The notes under the pieces: generated by a model
Seen by the model: the letters and a program-made list of their open reading frames with translations, nothing else
Database searches by the model: none
Told to the model about the DNA's origin: nothing
Position numbers and translations under genes: made by a program
DNA from: Streptomyces violaceusniger Tu 4113
Lineage (GTDB): Bacteria > Actinomycetota > Actinomycetes > Streptomycetales > Streptomycetaceae
Assembly (NCBI RefSeq): GCF_000147815.2
Contig: NC_015957.1
Span: 2,914,001-2,978,000 of the forward strand
Reading direction: 5' to 3'
DNA length: 64,000 bases
In this document: positions 8,415-16,076 of the stretch, piece after piece
Position numbering within the stretch: the stretch's first letter is position 1
Layout: every line of letters starts with the position of its first letter

Positions 8415-9475
8415 CGAGGCTCATCCCCTCGCCGCTCGTCGTCGACATCCGCGCGGGCGCCCTGGACGATCTCGCGGGGGTCCTCGCCGACCAGCGGATC
8501 TCCTCCTCCGGCAAGCTGGCCATCGCCATCAGCGGCGGCTCCGGTGCCCTGCTGCGCGAGCGGCTGTCACCGGCGCTGCCGGGCGCGAGCTGGTACGAGG
8601 TCGGCGGCGGCACGCTGGATGACGCGATCGAGCTCGCCGACGCCATGAAGTCGGGGCACTACGACGCGGTCGTGGGGCTGGGCGGCGGAAAGATCATCGA
8701 CTGTGCGAAGTTCGCCGCGGCGCGCATCGGCCTTCCGCTGGTCGCCGTCGCCACCAACCTCTCGCACGACGGTCTGTGCTCGCCGGTCGCGACCCTCGAC
8801 AACGACGCCGGACGCGGCTCGTACGGGGTGCCCAACCCGATCGCGGTGGTCATCGACCTCGATGTGATCCGTGAGGCGCCGGTCCGCTTCGTCCGCTCCG
8901 GTATCGGCGACGCCCTGTCCAATATCTCCGCGGTCGCCGACTGGGAGCTGTCCCACCGCGAGACCGGCGAGCAGATCGACGGCCTCGCGGCCGCGATGGC
9001 GCGCCAGGCGGGCGAGGCCGTGCTGCGCCACCCCGGCGGGGTCGGCGACGACGGCTTCCTCCAGGTGCTGGCCGAGGGACTGGTGCTCACCGGCATCTCC
9101 ATGTCGGTCGCGGGGGACTCCCGCCCGGCCTCCGGTGCCTGCCACGAGATCAACCACGCCTTCGACCTCCTCTTCCCCAAGCGGGCCGCCAGCCACGGCG
9201 AGCAGTGCGGCCTGGCCGCCGCCTTCGCGATGCGGCTGCGCGGGGCGCACGAGGAGTCGGAACACATGGCCGAGGTGCTGCACCGGCACGGTCTGCCCGT
9301 GCTGCCCGAGGAGATCGGCTTCACCGTGGACGAGTTCGTCCAGGTCGTGGAGTTCGCTCCGAAGACGCGCCCCGGCCGCTACACGATCATCGAGCACCTC
9401 GACCTCTCAACCGACGCGATCAGGGACGCATACGCCGACTATGCCAAAGCAGTCAGTCAAGCCATCAGTGGCTGA
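8402..9475 (+). CDS. glycerol-1-phosphate dehydrogenase-like (iron-containing alcohol dehydrogenase superfamily)
   Basis: This is a 357-residue protein. The NAD-binding loop GLGGGKIIDCAKFAA and the metal-site segment GACHEINHAFD resemble sn-glycerol-1-phosphate dehydrogenases (EgsA/AraM group). That group reduces dihydroxyacetone phosphate to sn-glycerol-1-phosphate. Conserved Asp and His metal ligands appear to be in place. The gene sits between a nucleotidyltransferase and a CDP-alcohol transferase with overlapping ends, which fits supply of a polyol phosphate for activation. The start is the GTG at 8402. A related alditol-phosphate dehydrogenase specificity cannot be excluded. Confidence 0.82.
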   Translation: MPVLTRLIPSPLVVDIRAGALDDLAGVLADQRISSSGKLAIAISGGSGALLRERLSPALPGASWYEVGGGTLDDAIELADAMKSGHYDAVVGLGGGKIIDCAKFAAARIGLPLVAVATNLSHDGLCSPVATLDNDAGRGSYGVPNPIAVVIDLDVIREAPVRFVRSGIGDALSNISAVADWELSHRETGEQIDGLAAAMARQAGEAVLRHPGGVGDDGFLQVLAEGLVLTGISMSVAGDSRPASGACHEINHAFDLLFPKRAASHGEQCGLAAAFAMRLRGAHEESEHMAEVLHRHGLPVLPEEIGFTVDEFVQVVEFAPKTRPGRYTIIEHLDLSTDAIRDAYADYAKAVSQAISG

Positions 9476-10232
9476 ACTCCGCCCGGTCGTCCACCCCGCA
9501 GGGGTCAAGGACCGGCGGAGCGGTGAGCACTGGGCCGGGCGCCTCTACATGCGGGAAATCTCGCTGCGCTGCGACCGGCACCTGGTGAACACCCGGGTCA
9601 CGCCCAACCAGCTCACGTATCTGATGACCGTCTTCGGCGCCCTCGCCGCCCCGGCCCTGCTGGTGCCGGGGATCGCGGGTGCCGTGCTCGGGGTGCTGAT
9701 GGTCCAGCTCTACCTGCTGCTGGACTGCGTCGACGGCGAGATAGCCCGCTGGAAGAAGCAGTTCTCGCTGGGCGGGGTGTATCTGGACCGGGTCGGCGCC
9801 TACCTGTGCGACGCCGCGGTGCTCGTCGGCTTCGGTCTGCGCGCCGCCGACCTGTGGGGCTCCGGGCGGATCGACTGGCTGTGGGCGTTCCTCGGCACCC
9901 TCGCCGCGCTCGGTGCCATCCTGATCAAGGCCGAGACCGACCTCGTCGGGGTCGCCCGGCACCAGGGCGGTCTGCCGCCGGTCAAGGAGGCGGCCGCCGA
10001 GCCGCGCTCGTCCGGTGTGGCGCTGGCCCGCAGGGCGGCCGCGGCGCTGAAGTTCCACCGGCTGGTCCTCGGGGTCGAGGCGTCGCTGCTCATCCTCGTG
10101 GTGGCGATCGTGGACCAGGTGCGCGGGGACCTGTTCTTCACCCGGCTGGGCGTTGCCGTACTGGCCGGTATCGCCCTGCTGCAAACCCTTCTTCACCTCG
10201 TGTCCATCCTCGCGTCGAGCAGGCTCAAGTGA
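9441..10232 (+). CDS. CDP-alcohol phosphatidyltransferase family membrane protein
   Basis: The protein has 263 residues with about six hydrophobic helices after a soluble N-terminus. The phosphotransferase motif reads DCVDGEIARW, eight residues after AR, then GVYLDRVGAYLCD. The usual fourth aspartate (D-x3-D) is alanine here, with an Asp four residues further on. It probably transfers a phosphoalcohol from a CDP donor at the membrane, though the altered motif leaves some doubt. The start at the ATG at 9441 overlaps the dehydrogenase by 35 bp; GTG at 9468 is an alternative. The stop overlaps the glycosyltransferase start (GTGA). Confidence 0.85.
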   Translation: MPKQSVKPSVAELRPVVHPAGVKDRRSGEHWAGRLYMREISLRCDRHLVNTRVTPNQLTYLMTVFGALAAPALLVPGIAGAVLGVLMVQLYLLLDCVDGEIARWKKQFSLGGVYLDRVGAYLCDAAVLVGFGLRAADLWGSGRIDWLWAFLGTLAALGAILIKAETDLVGVARHQGGLPPVKEAAAEPRSSGVALARRAAAALKFHRLVLGVEASLLILVVAIVDQVRGDLFFTRLGVAVLAGIALLQTLLHLVSILASSRLK

Positions 10233-11116
10233 GCGTGAGCGCCATGAAGGTCGGAGCGGTCGTCCTCACGATGGGCAATCGCCCCGAGGAACTGCGCGAA
10301 CTCCTCGACTCGGTCGCCAAGCAGGACGGCGACCCGGTCGAGGTGGTCGTCGTGGGCAACGGTTCGCCGCTGCCCGCGCTCCCCGAGGGCGTACGGACCA
10401 TCGAGCTGCCCGAGAACGTGGGCATCCCGGCGGGCCGCAATGTCGGCATCGAGGCGTTCGGACCCGGCGGCTCGGACGTCGACGTACTGCTCTTCCTCGA
10501 CGACGACGGGCTGCTGCCGGGCACCGACACGGCCGAGCTGTGCCGCCGGGCGTTCGCCGACGATCCGGAGCTGGGCATCATCTCGTTCCGCATCGCCGAC
10601 CCCGACACCGGCGTCACCCAGCGTCGCCATGTGCCCCGGCTGCGTGCCTCCGACCCGCTGCGCTCCTCCCGGGTGACCACCTTCCTGGGGGGCGCCAACG
10701 CGGTCCGTACCACGGTGTTCGAGCAGGTCGGAGGGTTGCCCGACGACTTCTTCTACGCGCATGAGGAGACCGATCTGGCCTGGCGGGCGCTGGACGCCGG
10801 CTGGATGATCGATTACCGGTCGGACATGGTGCTGCACCATCCGACCACCGCGCCGAGCAGGCACGCGGTCTACCACCGGATGGTGGCCCGCAACCGGGTC
10901 TGGCTGGCCCGGCGTAACCTTCCTGCGCCGCTCGTGCCCGTCTATCTGGGCGTCTGGCTGCTGCTCACGCTGGCCAGGCGTCCGTCGAAAACCGCACTTC
11001 GGGCGTGGTTCGGGGGCTTCCGGGAGGGCTGGAAGACACCGTGTGGTCCACGCCGACCTATGAAGTGGCGTACGGTATGGCGCCTGACCCGACTGGGCCG
11101 ACCTCCTGTCATCTGA
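10229..11116 (+). CDS. family 2 glycosyltransferase
   Basis: This 295-residue GT-A fold protein probably adds a sugar to the growing polymer or its lipid linker on the cytoplasmic face. Visible features are the N-terminal strand VGAVVLTMGNRPEELRELL, the nucleotide-sugar and metal motif LFLDDDG, and the acceptor-side stretch FFYAHEETDLAWRALDAG. The C-terminal 60 residues are basic with one hydrophobic segment. I chose the GTG at 10229, which overlaps the previous stop; 10235 (GTG) and 10244 (ATG) are alternatives. The donor sugar cannot be predicted. Confidence 0.88.
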   Translation: MSVSAMKVGAVVLTMGNRPEELRELLDSVAKQDGDPVEVVVVGNGSPLPALPEGVRTIELPENVGIPAGRNVGIEAFGPGGSDVDVLLFLDDDGLLPGTDTAELCRRAFADDPELGIISFRIADPDTGVTQRRHVPRLRASDPLRSSRVTTFLGGANAVRTTVFEQVGGLPDDFFYAHEETDLAWRALDAGWMIDYRSDMVLHHPTTAPSRHAVYHRMVARNRVWLARRNLPAPLVPVYLGVWLLLTLARRPSKTALRAWFGGFREGWKTPCGPRRPMKWRTVWRLTRLGRPPVI

Positions 11117-11186
11117 CAAGCTCGTATCGAAGAGCATCGGGCGCGACCCGGGGCGCGGCCCCGCTCAGCGCACCCTGAAGACGAAA

Positions 11187-12131
11187 GTGTCAACTGTGAG
11201 CGAGACTACGCACGACGGTGCGGTAGCCGTGAGTGCCCCGCCGTCAGCCGACGACGGCCTGTCCCCGGCCGAGCTGGCAGCGAAGTACGGGCTGTCGGTG
11301 AGCGGCGCCCGGGTGGGCCTTGGTGAGTACATCCGCCTGATGTGGGGCAGGCGTCACTTCATCCTGGCCTTCTCGTCGGCCAAGCTCACCGCCCAGTACA
11401 GCCAGGCGAAGCTGGGCCAGGTGTGGCAGGTGGCGACCCCGTTGCTCAATGCGGCGGTGTACTTCTTCATCTTCGGCCTGCTGCTGAAGAGCAGTCGCGG
11501 TATGGAGAACGACGTGTACATCCCGTTCCTGGTGACGGGTGTGTTCGTCTTCACCTTCACCCAGGCATCGGCCATGGCGGGTGTACGGGCGATCTCCGGA
11601 AACCTCGGGCTGGTGCGGGCGCTGCACTTCCCCCGCGCCTCGCTCCCCATCTCGTTCTCGCTCCAGCAGCTCCAGCAGCTCCTCTTCTCGATGATCGTGC
11701 TGGTCATCGTGCTGGTGGGCTTCGGCCACTACCCGTCCTTCGCCTGGCTGCTGATCATTCCCACGCTGGCGCTGCAGTTCGTCTTCAACACCGGCCTTTC
11801 GCTGATCATGGCCCGGATGGGCGCCAAAACCCCGGACCTCGCCCAGTTGCTGCCGTTCATTCTCCGCACCTGGATGTACGCGTCCGGCGTGATGTTCCCC
11901 CTCGCCCGTACGCTCCAGCACGCGGGGGCGAGCAAGTGGATGTCGGACGCCATGCTGGGGAACCCGGCGGCGGTCTACATGGACCTGATGCGGTACGCGC
12001 TGATCGACGACTACACCTCGGCGAACCTGCCGCCGCACGTCTGGGCGCTGGCCCTGGGCTGGGCGGTTCTCTTCGGCGCCGGAGGCTTTGTGTACTTCTG
12101 GAAGGCAGAGGAGCAGTACGGCCGTGGCTGA
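11187..12131 (+). CDS. ABC transporter permease, TagG/Wzm polysaccharide-export type
   Basis: This is a 314-residue protein of the ABC-2 type. A cytoplasmic N-terminal segment is followed by about six membrane helices. The early stretch LTAQYSQAKLGQVWQVATPL matches polysaccharide and teichoic acid export permeases. With the ATPase encoded just downstream it should export an undecaprenyl-linked polymer across the membrane. The GTG at 11187 is preceded by GAAGACGAAA; GTG at 11196 is also possible. It overlaps the ATPase gene by 8 bp and follows the glycosyltransferase after a 70-bp gap that could hold an internal promoter. Confidence 0.92.
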   Translation: MSTVSETTHDGAVAVSAPPSADDGLSPAELAAKYGLSVSGARVGLGEYIRLMWGRRHFILAFSSAKLTAQYSQAKLGQVWQVATPLLNAAVYFFIFGLLLKSSRGMENDVYIPFLVTGVFVFTFTQASAMAGVRAISGNLGLVRALHFPRASLPISFSLQQLQQLLFSMIVLVIVLVGFGHYPSFAWLLIIPTLALQFVFNTGLSLIMARMGAKTPDLAQLLPFILRTWMYASGVMFPLARTLQHAGASKWMSDAMLGNPAAVYMDLMRYALIDDYTSANLPPHVWALALGWAVLFGAGGFVYFWKAEEQYGRG

Positions 12132-12957
12132 GCGAACCCTGGACAAGACTGCCGAGGCTGCCAAGGCGGAGCAGACCGCCCAGGCGGCTCCCGCACCGTC
12201 GCGGGAGCCCACCGTCGTCGCCGACGACGTGCATATCGTCTACCGCGTCAATGGCGGCCCCAAGGGGCGCGGCAGCGCCACCGCAGCGCTGAGCCGCATC
12301 ATGCGCCGCAAGGGCTCCCCCGGTATGCGCGAGGTGCACGCCGTGCGCGGGGTCACCTTCGTGGCGTACAAGGGCGAGTCGATCGGCCTGATCGGGTCCA
12401 ATGGCTCCGGTAAGTCGACCCTGCTCAAGGCCGTGGCGGGGCTGCTGCCCACCGAGCGTGGCAGCGTCTACACCGATGGCCAGCCGTCGCTGCTCGGTGT
12501 GAACGCGGCGCTGATGAACGACCTCACCGGTGAGCGGAACGTCATCCTCGGCGGTCTGGCCATGGGCATGTCGCGTGAGCAGGTCCGGGAGCGCTACCAG
12601 GACATCGTGGACTTCTCGGGCATCAACGAGAAGGGCGACTTCATCACCCTGCCGATGCGCACGTACTCCTCCGGTATGGCGGCCCGGCTGCGCTTCTCCA
12701 TCGCCGCGGCCAAGGACCACGATGTGCTGATGATCGACGAGGCGCTGGCCACCGGCGACCGGAAGTTCCAGAAGCGCTCCGAGGCCCGTATCCGCGAGCT
12801 CCGCCAGGAGGCCGGCACGGTCTTCCTCGTCAGCCACAACAACAAGTCGATCCGGGACACCTGTGACCGGGTGCTGTGGCTGGAGAAGGGCGAGCTGCTG
12901 ATGGACGGCCCGACCGACGAGGTCATCAAGGCGTACGAGAAGGAGACCGGCAAGTAG
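12124..12957 (+). CDS. ABC transporter ATP-binding protein, TagH/Wzt polysaccharide-export type
   Basis: The 277-residue ATPase has Walker A GSNGSGKST at residues 91-99, the signature YSSGMAARLRFS and Walker B DVLMIDEALATGD followed by an H-loop (VSHNN). This is the arrangement of teichoic-acid and O-antigen exporters. It lacks the extra C-terminal carbohydrate-binding domain of some Wzt proteins. It pairs with the permease upstream and is the last gene of the operon; a strong hairpin terminator follows 33 bp after the stop. The start is the GTG at 12124. Confidence 0.93.
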   Translation: MAERTLDKTAEAAKAEQTAQAAPAPSREPTVVADDVHIVYRVNGGPKGRGSATAALSRIMRRKGSPGMREVHAVRGVTFVAYKGESIGLIGSNGSGKSTLLKAVAGLLPTERGSVYTDGQPSLLGVNAALMNDLTGERNVILGGLAMGMSREQVRERYQDIVDFSGINEKGDFITLPMRTYSSGMAARLRFSIAAAKDHDVLMIDEALATGDRKFQKRSEARIRELRQEAGTVFLVSHNNKSIRDTCDRVLWLEKGELLMDGPTDEVIKAYEKETGK

Positions 12958-12990
12958 TCGCTCCGCGAACGCCGACTCCATAAACCATCA

Positions 12991-13017
12991 GGCCCCGCCG
13001 GGCAACCCGGCGGGGCC
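12991..13017 (+). terminator. hairpin terminator after ABC exporter operon
   Basis: A perfect 12-bp inverted repeat (GGCCCCGCCGGG and its complement) has a 3-nt loop (CAA) and is followed by a T-rich stretch (TTGTTGT). It ends the 5.3-13 kb operon before the divergently functioning IclR-like gene. Confidence 0.88.
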
Positions 13018-13119
13018 TTGTTGTCCACAACCGGACCATCTGCCCCGCATCGGGAATGGGTGTGGACGCATGGCACGTTGGGCAGGGCAACGGGGGAATC
13101 TGCACGGGGGGCTAACGGG

Positions 13120-13947
13120 GTGGCCAAGAACGGGGCCGTGGGCGGAAGCAGCCATGCCGAGAGGGTGTTCCGCGTGCAGCGGGCCTTCACCCAGCTCGGC
13201 GGACGGGCCCATGGGCCCGGGGCGCTGGCCAGAGCGGCGGAGCTGGACGATTCGACCGTCTACCGGATTCTGCAGTCCGGGGTGCATCAGGGCATCTTCG
13301 TCCGCGAGGGCCGGGGGCTGTACCGGCTGGGCTCGGCGGCCCCGCAGCTCGGCCTGAAGGCGCTGGCCCACTCGCCCGCGCCGGAGGCCGCCCATGCTCT
13401 GCTGGAGGCGCTGCGCCGGGCCACCGGGGGGCTGGCCTTCCTCTATCTGCTGGCGCCGTTCGGCGGCGCCCACCGGCAGTGCGCCGATATGGCCGTGGGC
13501 GATTCCGATCTGACGGAGCTGGGGATGACGCCCCGTGCGGTGCAGACCGTCGAGCACTCGCTGCGGGTGGGCGCCGCGGGGCGGGCGATCCTGGCGTATC
13601 TGCCGGAGACGATCCAGTCGGAGGTGCTGGACCGGCCGGTGCCCGCCGAGGCCGGCCCCGGGGCCTTCCGGGACGATGCGCGGCTTCTCGCCTCGCTGGA
13701 CCGGATCAGGACGCGGGGCTACGCGCTGGGCCATGAGGAGTGCGCGGCGGGGTGGAACGAGTGTGCGGCGCCGGTCACTTGGGACGGGCTGGTGATGGGC
13801 TCGGTGCTGGTGATGAAGCCCAAACAGGTCATGACGCGGTGTCCGGTGACCGTCATCGGGGCGGTGGAGCAGACGGCGGCGGCGCTGGCCGATCTGGGGC
13901 GTGGCAGTCCGGCCGAGCCGGATGAAAATGATTCGAGACTGAAGTAA
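13120..13947 (+). CDS. IclR-type transcriptional regulator
   Basis: The 275-residue protein has an N-terminal winged helix (FRVQRAFTQLGG ... LDDSTVYRILQSGV ... GLYRLG) and a C-terminal GAF-like effector domain with ECAAGWNECAAPV, typical of IclR proteins. It probably binds a small aromatic or acyl ligand and controls a neighbouring promoter; the target is not evident. The start is taken as the GTG at 13120 because it follows a GGGG-rich ribosome binding site; open frame continues upstream to 13018 without support. Two hairpins follow the gene. Confidence 0.82.
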   Translation: MAKNGAVGGSSHAERVFRVQRAFTQLGGRAHGPGALARAAELDDSTVYRILQSGVHQGIFVREGRGLYRLGSAAPQLGLKALAHSPAPEAAHALLEALRRATGGLAFLYLLAPFGGAHRQCADMAVGDSDLTELGMTPRAVQTVEHSLRVGAAGRAILAYLPETIQSEVLDRPVPAEAGPGAFRDDARLLASLDRIRTRGYALGHEECAAGWNECAAPVTWDGLVMGSVLVMKPKQVMTRCPVTVIGAVEQTAAALADLGRGSPAEPDENDSRLK

Positions 13948-13969
13948 ATTTACGGTAACACGAGTAAAC

Positions 13970-14022
13970 GTGAAGCGCATTCCCCGCGCTTCACCAGCCC
14001 TTTCTCGCGAGGCGAGAAAGGG
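13970..14022 (+). terminator. tandem hairpin terminators
   Basis: Two hairpins lie back to back. One is a 9-bp stem, GTGAAGCGC/GCGCTTCAC, at 13970-13994. The other is a perfect 11-bp stem, CCCTTTCTCGC/GCGAGAAAGGG, with a 3-nt loop at 13998-14022. They insulate the IclR-like gene from the small regulator downstream. Confidence 0.8.
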
Positions 14023-14032
14023 TCGGAAATCC

Positions 14033-14063
14033 TTGACTCGTACGGGTGTACGGCCGCAATAAT
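14033..14063 (+). promoter_or_regulatory. sigma70-like promoter for small LuxR-type regulator
   Basis: TTGACT at 14033-14038 and AATAAT at 14058-14063 form a near-consensus -35/-10 pair with a 19-nt spacer, about 75 bp before the start codon and just after the hairpins. The spacing is one to two nt longer than ideal. Confidence 0.5.
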
Positions 14064-14136
14064 CAAGAGGGCAATCCAGTCTGATTCTTGCATGAGCGGC
14101 GGCTCTACGCGCCGCACACTAGGGGGAAACGTCACC

Positions 14137-14439
14137 GTGTCCGACAGGGGCGGTCTTGCCGTCGTGCCCGATATTCCCGCACCGAACTGGACGCGGGAGC
14201 TTGAGCGTGTGCCGTTGTTATCGGTCAGGGAGGCCCAGGCCTTTGCGCTGCTCGGCGCGGGGTGGTCCAACCGCCGTATCGCACTGCGGCTCCAGGTGAC
14301 CGAGCGCACGGTGAAGGCGCATGTGGCGTCAATACTCGCGAAACTGCAGGTGGAATCGAGGCTGCAGGCCGGTCTCGTCGCCCTCAGCTACCGGCACCTG
14401 TACCAAAGTACAGTTCCCGGGAGGATCGTGGCCGGATAG
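14137..14439 (+). CDS. small LuxR-type (HTH) response regulator without receiver domain
   Basis: The protein is only 100 residues, nearly all of it a LuxR C-terminal helix-turn-helix (LSVREAQAFALL ... NRRIALRLQVTERTVKAHV). There is no receiver or ATPase domain. Such free-standing DNA-binding proteins often control antibiotic clusters in Streptomyces. Position directly ahead of the exporter and PKS genes suggests it activates them (inference). The start is the GTG at 14137 with GGGGG about nine nt upstream; the ATG at 14092 has no ribosome binding site. Confidence 0.85.
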   Translation: MSDRGGLAVVPDIPAPNWTRELERVPLLSVREAQAFALLGAGWSNRRIALRLQVTERTVKAHVASILAKLQVESRLQAGLVALSYRHLYQSTVPGRIVAG

Positions 14440-14531
14440 CGTTGTCCGTGTCTGCCCGTTTATCCCTCGGCCGGATATCGACTTGAACGAACCCGTCGCA
14501 CACCAAACGCGCCGTCATAGGAAAGGTATTC

Positions 14532-15995
14532 ATGTCTGACCGTTCCGGCCCGAGCGTAATGAACCCCGTGTGGACGCTGGTGGTGTCCGGACTCACCGTC
14601 TTCATGGCCGCCTTGGACAACCTCGTCGTCATCACCGCGCTGCCCGCCATCCAGAAGGACCTGGGCACCAGCCTCCAGGACCTGGAGTGGACGGTGAACG
14701 GCTACACCCTCACCTTCTCGGTCTTCCTGATGGCCGGTGCGGCCGCCGGGGACCGGTTCGGGCGCCGCCGGGTCTTCCTGGCCGGCCTCGTCGTCTTCAC
14801 CGGGGCCTCCGCCGCCGCGGCGCTGTCCGGCAGTGCGGACACCCTGATCGCCGCCCGGGCCGTACAGGGCCTCGGGGCGGCCGTGGTGATGCCGCTGACG
14901 CTGACGCTGCTGACCGTCGCCGTCCCCGAGCGCCGGCGCGGTCTCGCGCTGGGCGTCTGGGGCGCCCTCAGCGGGCTCGCGGTCGCGCTCGGCCCGCTGA
15001 TCGGCGGGGCCGTGGTGGAGAAGATCTCCTGGGAGTGGATCTTCTGGGTCAACGTGCCGATCGGCGTGCTGGTGCTGGTGCTCGGCCTCTGGAAGCTGGC
15101 CGAGTCCACCCGCCCGGACACCTCGCTCGACCCGGTGGGCACCGTCCTGGTCAGCCTCGGGGTGTTCGGCGTGGTCTACGCGCTGGTGTCCACCACCGAA
15201 CACGGCTGGTCCAGCGGCCGGGTGATCGGCTTCCTGGCCGGCGGCCTGGTGGTCCTCGCGCTCTTCGTCGGCTGGGAGCTGCGCACCGCCGAACCCATGC
15301 TGCCGATGCGGCTGTTCCGCAATCGCGCGTTCAGCGCGGTCAACGCGGCCAGCCTGCTGATGTTCGCGGCCATGTTCGGACTGGTCTTCCTGCTCACCCA
15401 GTTCATGCAGAACATCCAGGGCTTCTCGCCGCTGGAGGCGGGCGTGAAGATGCTGCCGTGGACGGCGATGCCGGTCCTCGTCGCCCCGCTGGCGGCGCTG
15501 CTGACCGCCCGGCTCGGCAATCGTCTGGTGGTCGCCGCGGGCCTGCTGTTCGAGGCCGTGGGGCTGGGCTGGCTGGCGTCCGTGGTCAGCGCGGACACCG
15601 CCTACGCCGACCAGGTGCCCGGTCTGGTGCTCGGCGGAATCGGCCTCGGGCTGTTCTTCTCGCCCGTCGCGGAAATGGCGATGAGCATCGTCGCACCCCG
15701 CGACCAGGGAATCGCCTCGGGCGCCAACAACACCTTCCGGGAGCTCGGCGGCGCACTCGGCGTCGCGGTGCTCACCTCCGTATTCACCACACTGGGCGGA
15801 TACGGCTCGCCCCAGGAATTCGTGGACGGGCTGCGACCCGCCGCCTGGATCGGCGCCGGAATCGCCGCCCTCGGCTGTCTGGCCATTCTCACGGCACCGC
15901 GCGGCCGCACCGTACCCGGCGAAACGAAGGTGATTTCTTCGGGAGCCGCCGAGGATTCCTACACGGGAAACCTCCCGAGTCGGTCGCGCAACTAA
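14532..15995 (+). CDS. MFS drug/metabolite exporter, EmrB/QacA (DHA2) family
   Basis: This is a 487-residue membrane protein with about 14 hydrophobic segments. The DHA2 hallmarks LDNLVVITALPAI (helix 1), GDRFGRRRVF (loop 2-3) and ARAVQGLGAAVVMPLTL (helix 4) are present. These proteins expel amphipathic compounds by proton antiport. It sits 90 bp after the small regulator and before the flavoprotein and PKS genes, so export of, or resistance to, the PKS product is a reasonable reading. The ATG at 14532 follows GGAAAGG. Confidence 0.92.
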   Translation: MSDRSGPSVMNPVWTLVVSGLTVFMAALDNLVVITALPAIQKDLGTSLQDLEWTVNGYTLTFSVFLMAGAAAGDRFGRRRVFLAGLVVFTGASAAAALSGSADTLIAARAVQGLGAAVVMPLTLTLLTVAVPERRRGLALGVWGALSGLAVALGPLIGGAVVEKISWEWIFWVNVPIGVLVLVLGLWKLAESTRPDTSLDPVGTVLVSLGVFGVVYALVSTTEHGWSSGRVIGFLAGGLVVLALFVGWELRTAEPMLPMRLFRNRAFSAVNAASLLMFAAMFGLVFLLTQFMQNIQGFSPLEAGVKMLPWTAMPVLVAPLAALLTARLGNRLVVAAGLLFEAVGLGWLASVVSADTAYADQVPGLVLGGIGLGLFFSPVAEMAMSIVAPRDQGIASGANNTFRELGGALGVAVLTSVFTTLGGYGSPQEFVDGLRPAAWIGAGIAALGCLAILTAPRGRTVPGETKVISSGAAEDSYTGNLPSRSRN

Positions 15996-16076
15996 ATTCG
16001 ACAGAGCGAAGACAGAGCGAAAAAGATGATCCACCGGCCCCCGGATCCCGGGTGACCGTTGGGTATGGGGGTCGCT

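Noticed and set aside
7662..12957. Classical teichoic acid (Tag/Tar) operon
   Set aside because: The exporter is TagGH-like but no TagA, TagB or TagF-type polymerase is visible, so only a general envelope-polymer role is claimed.
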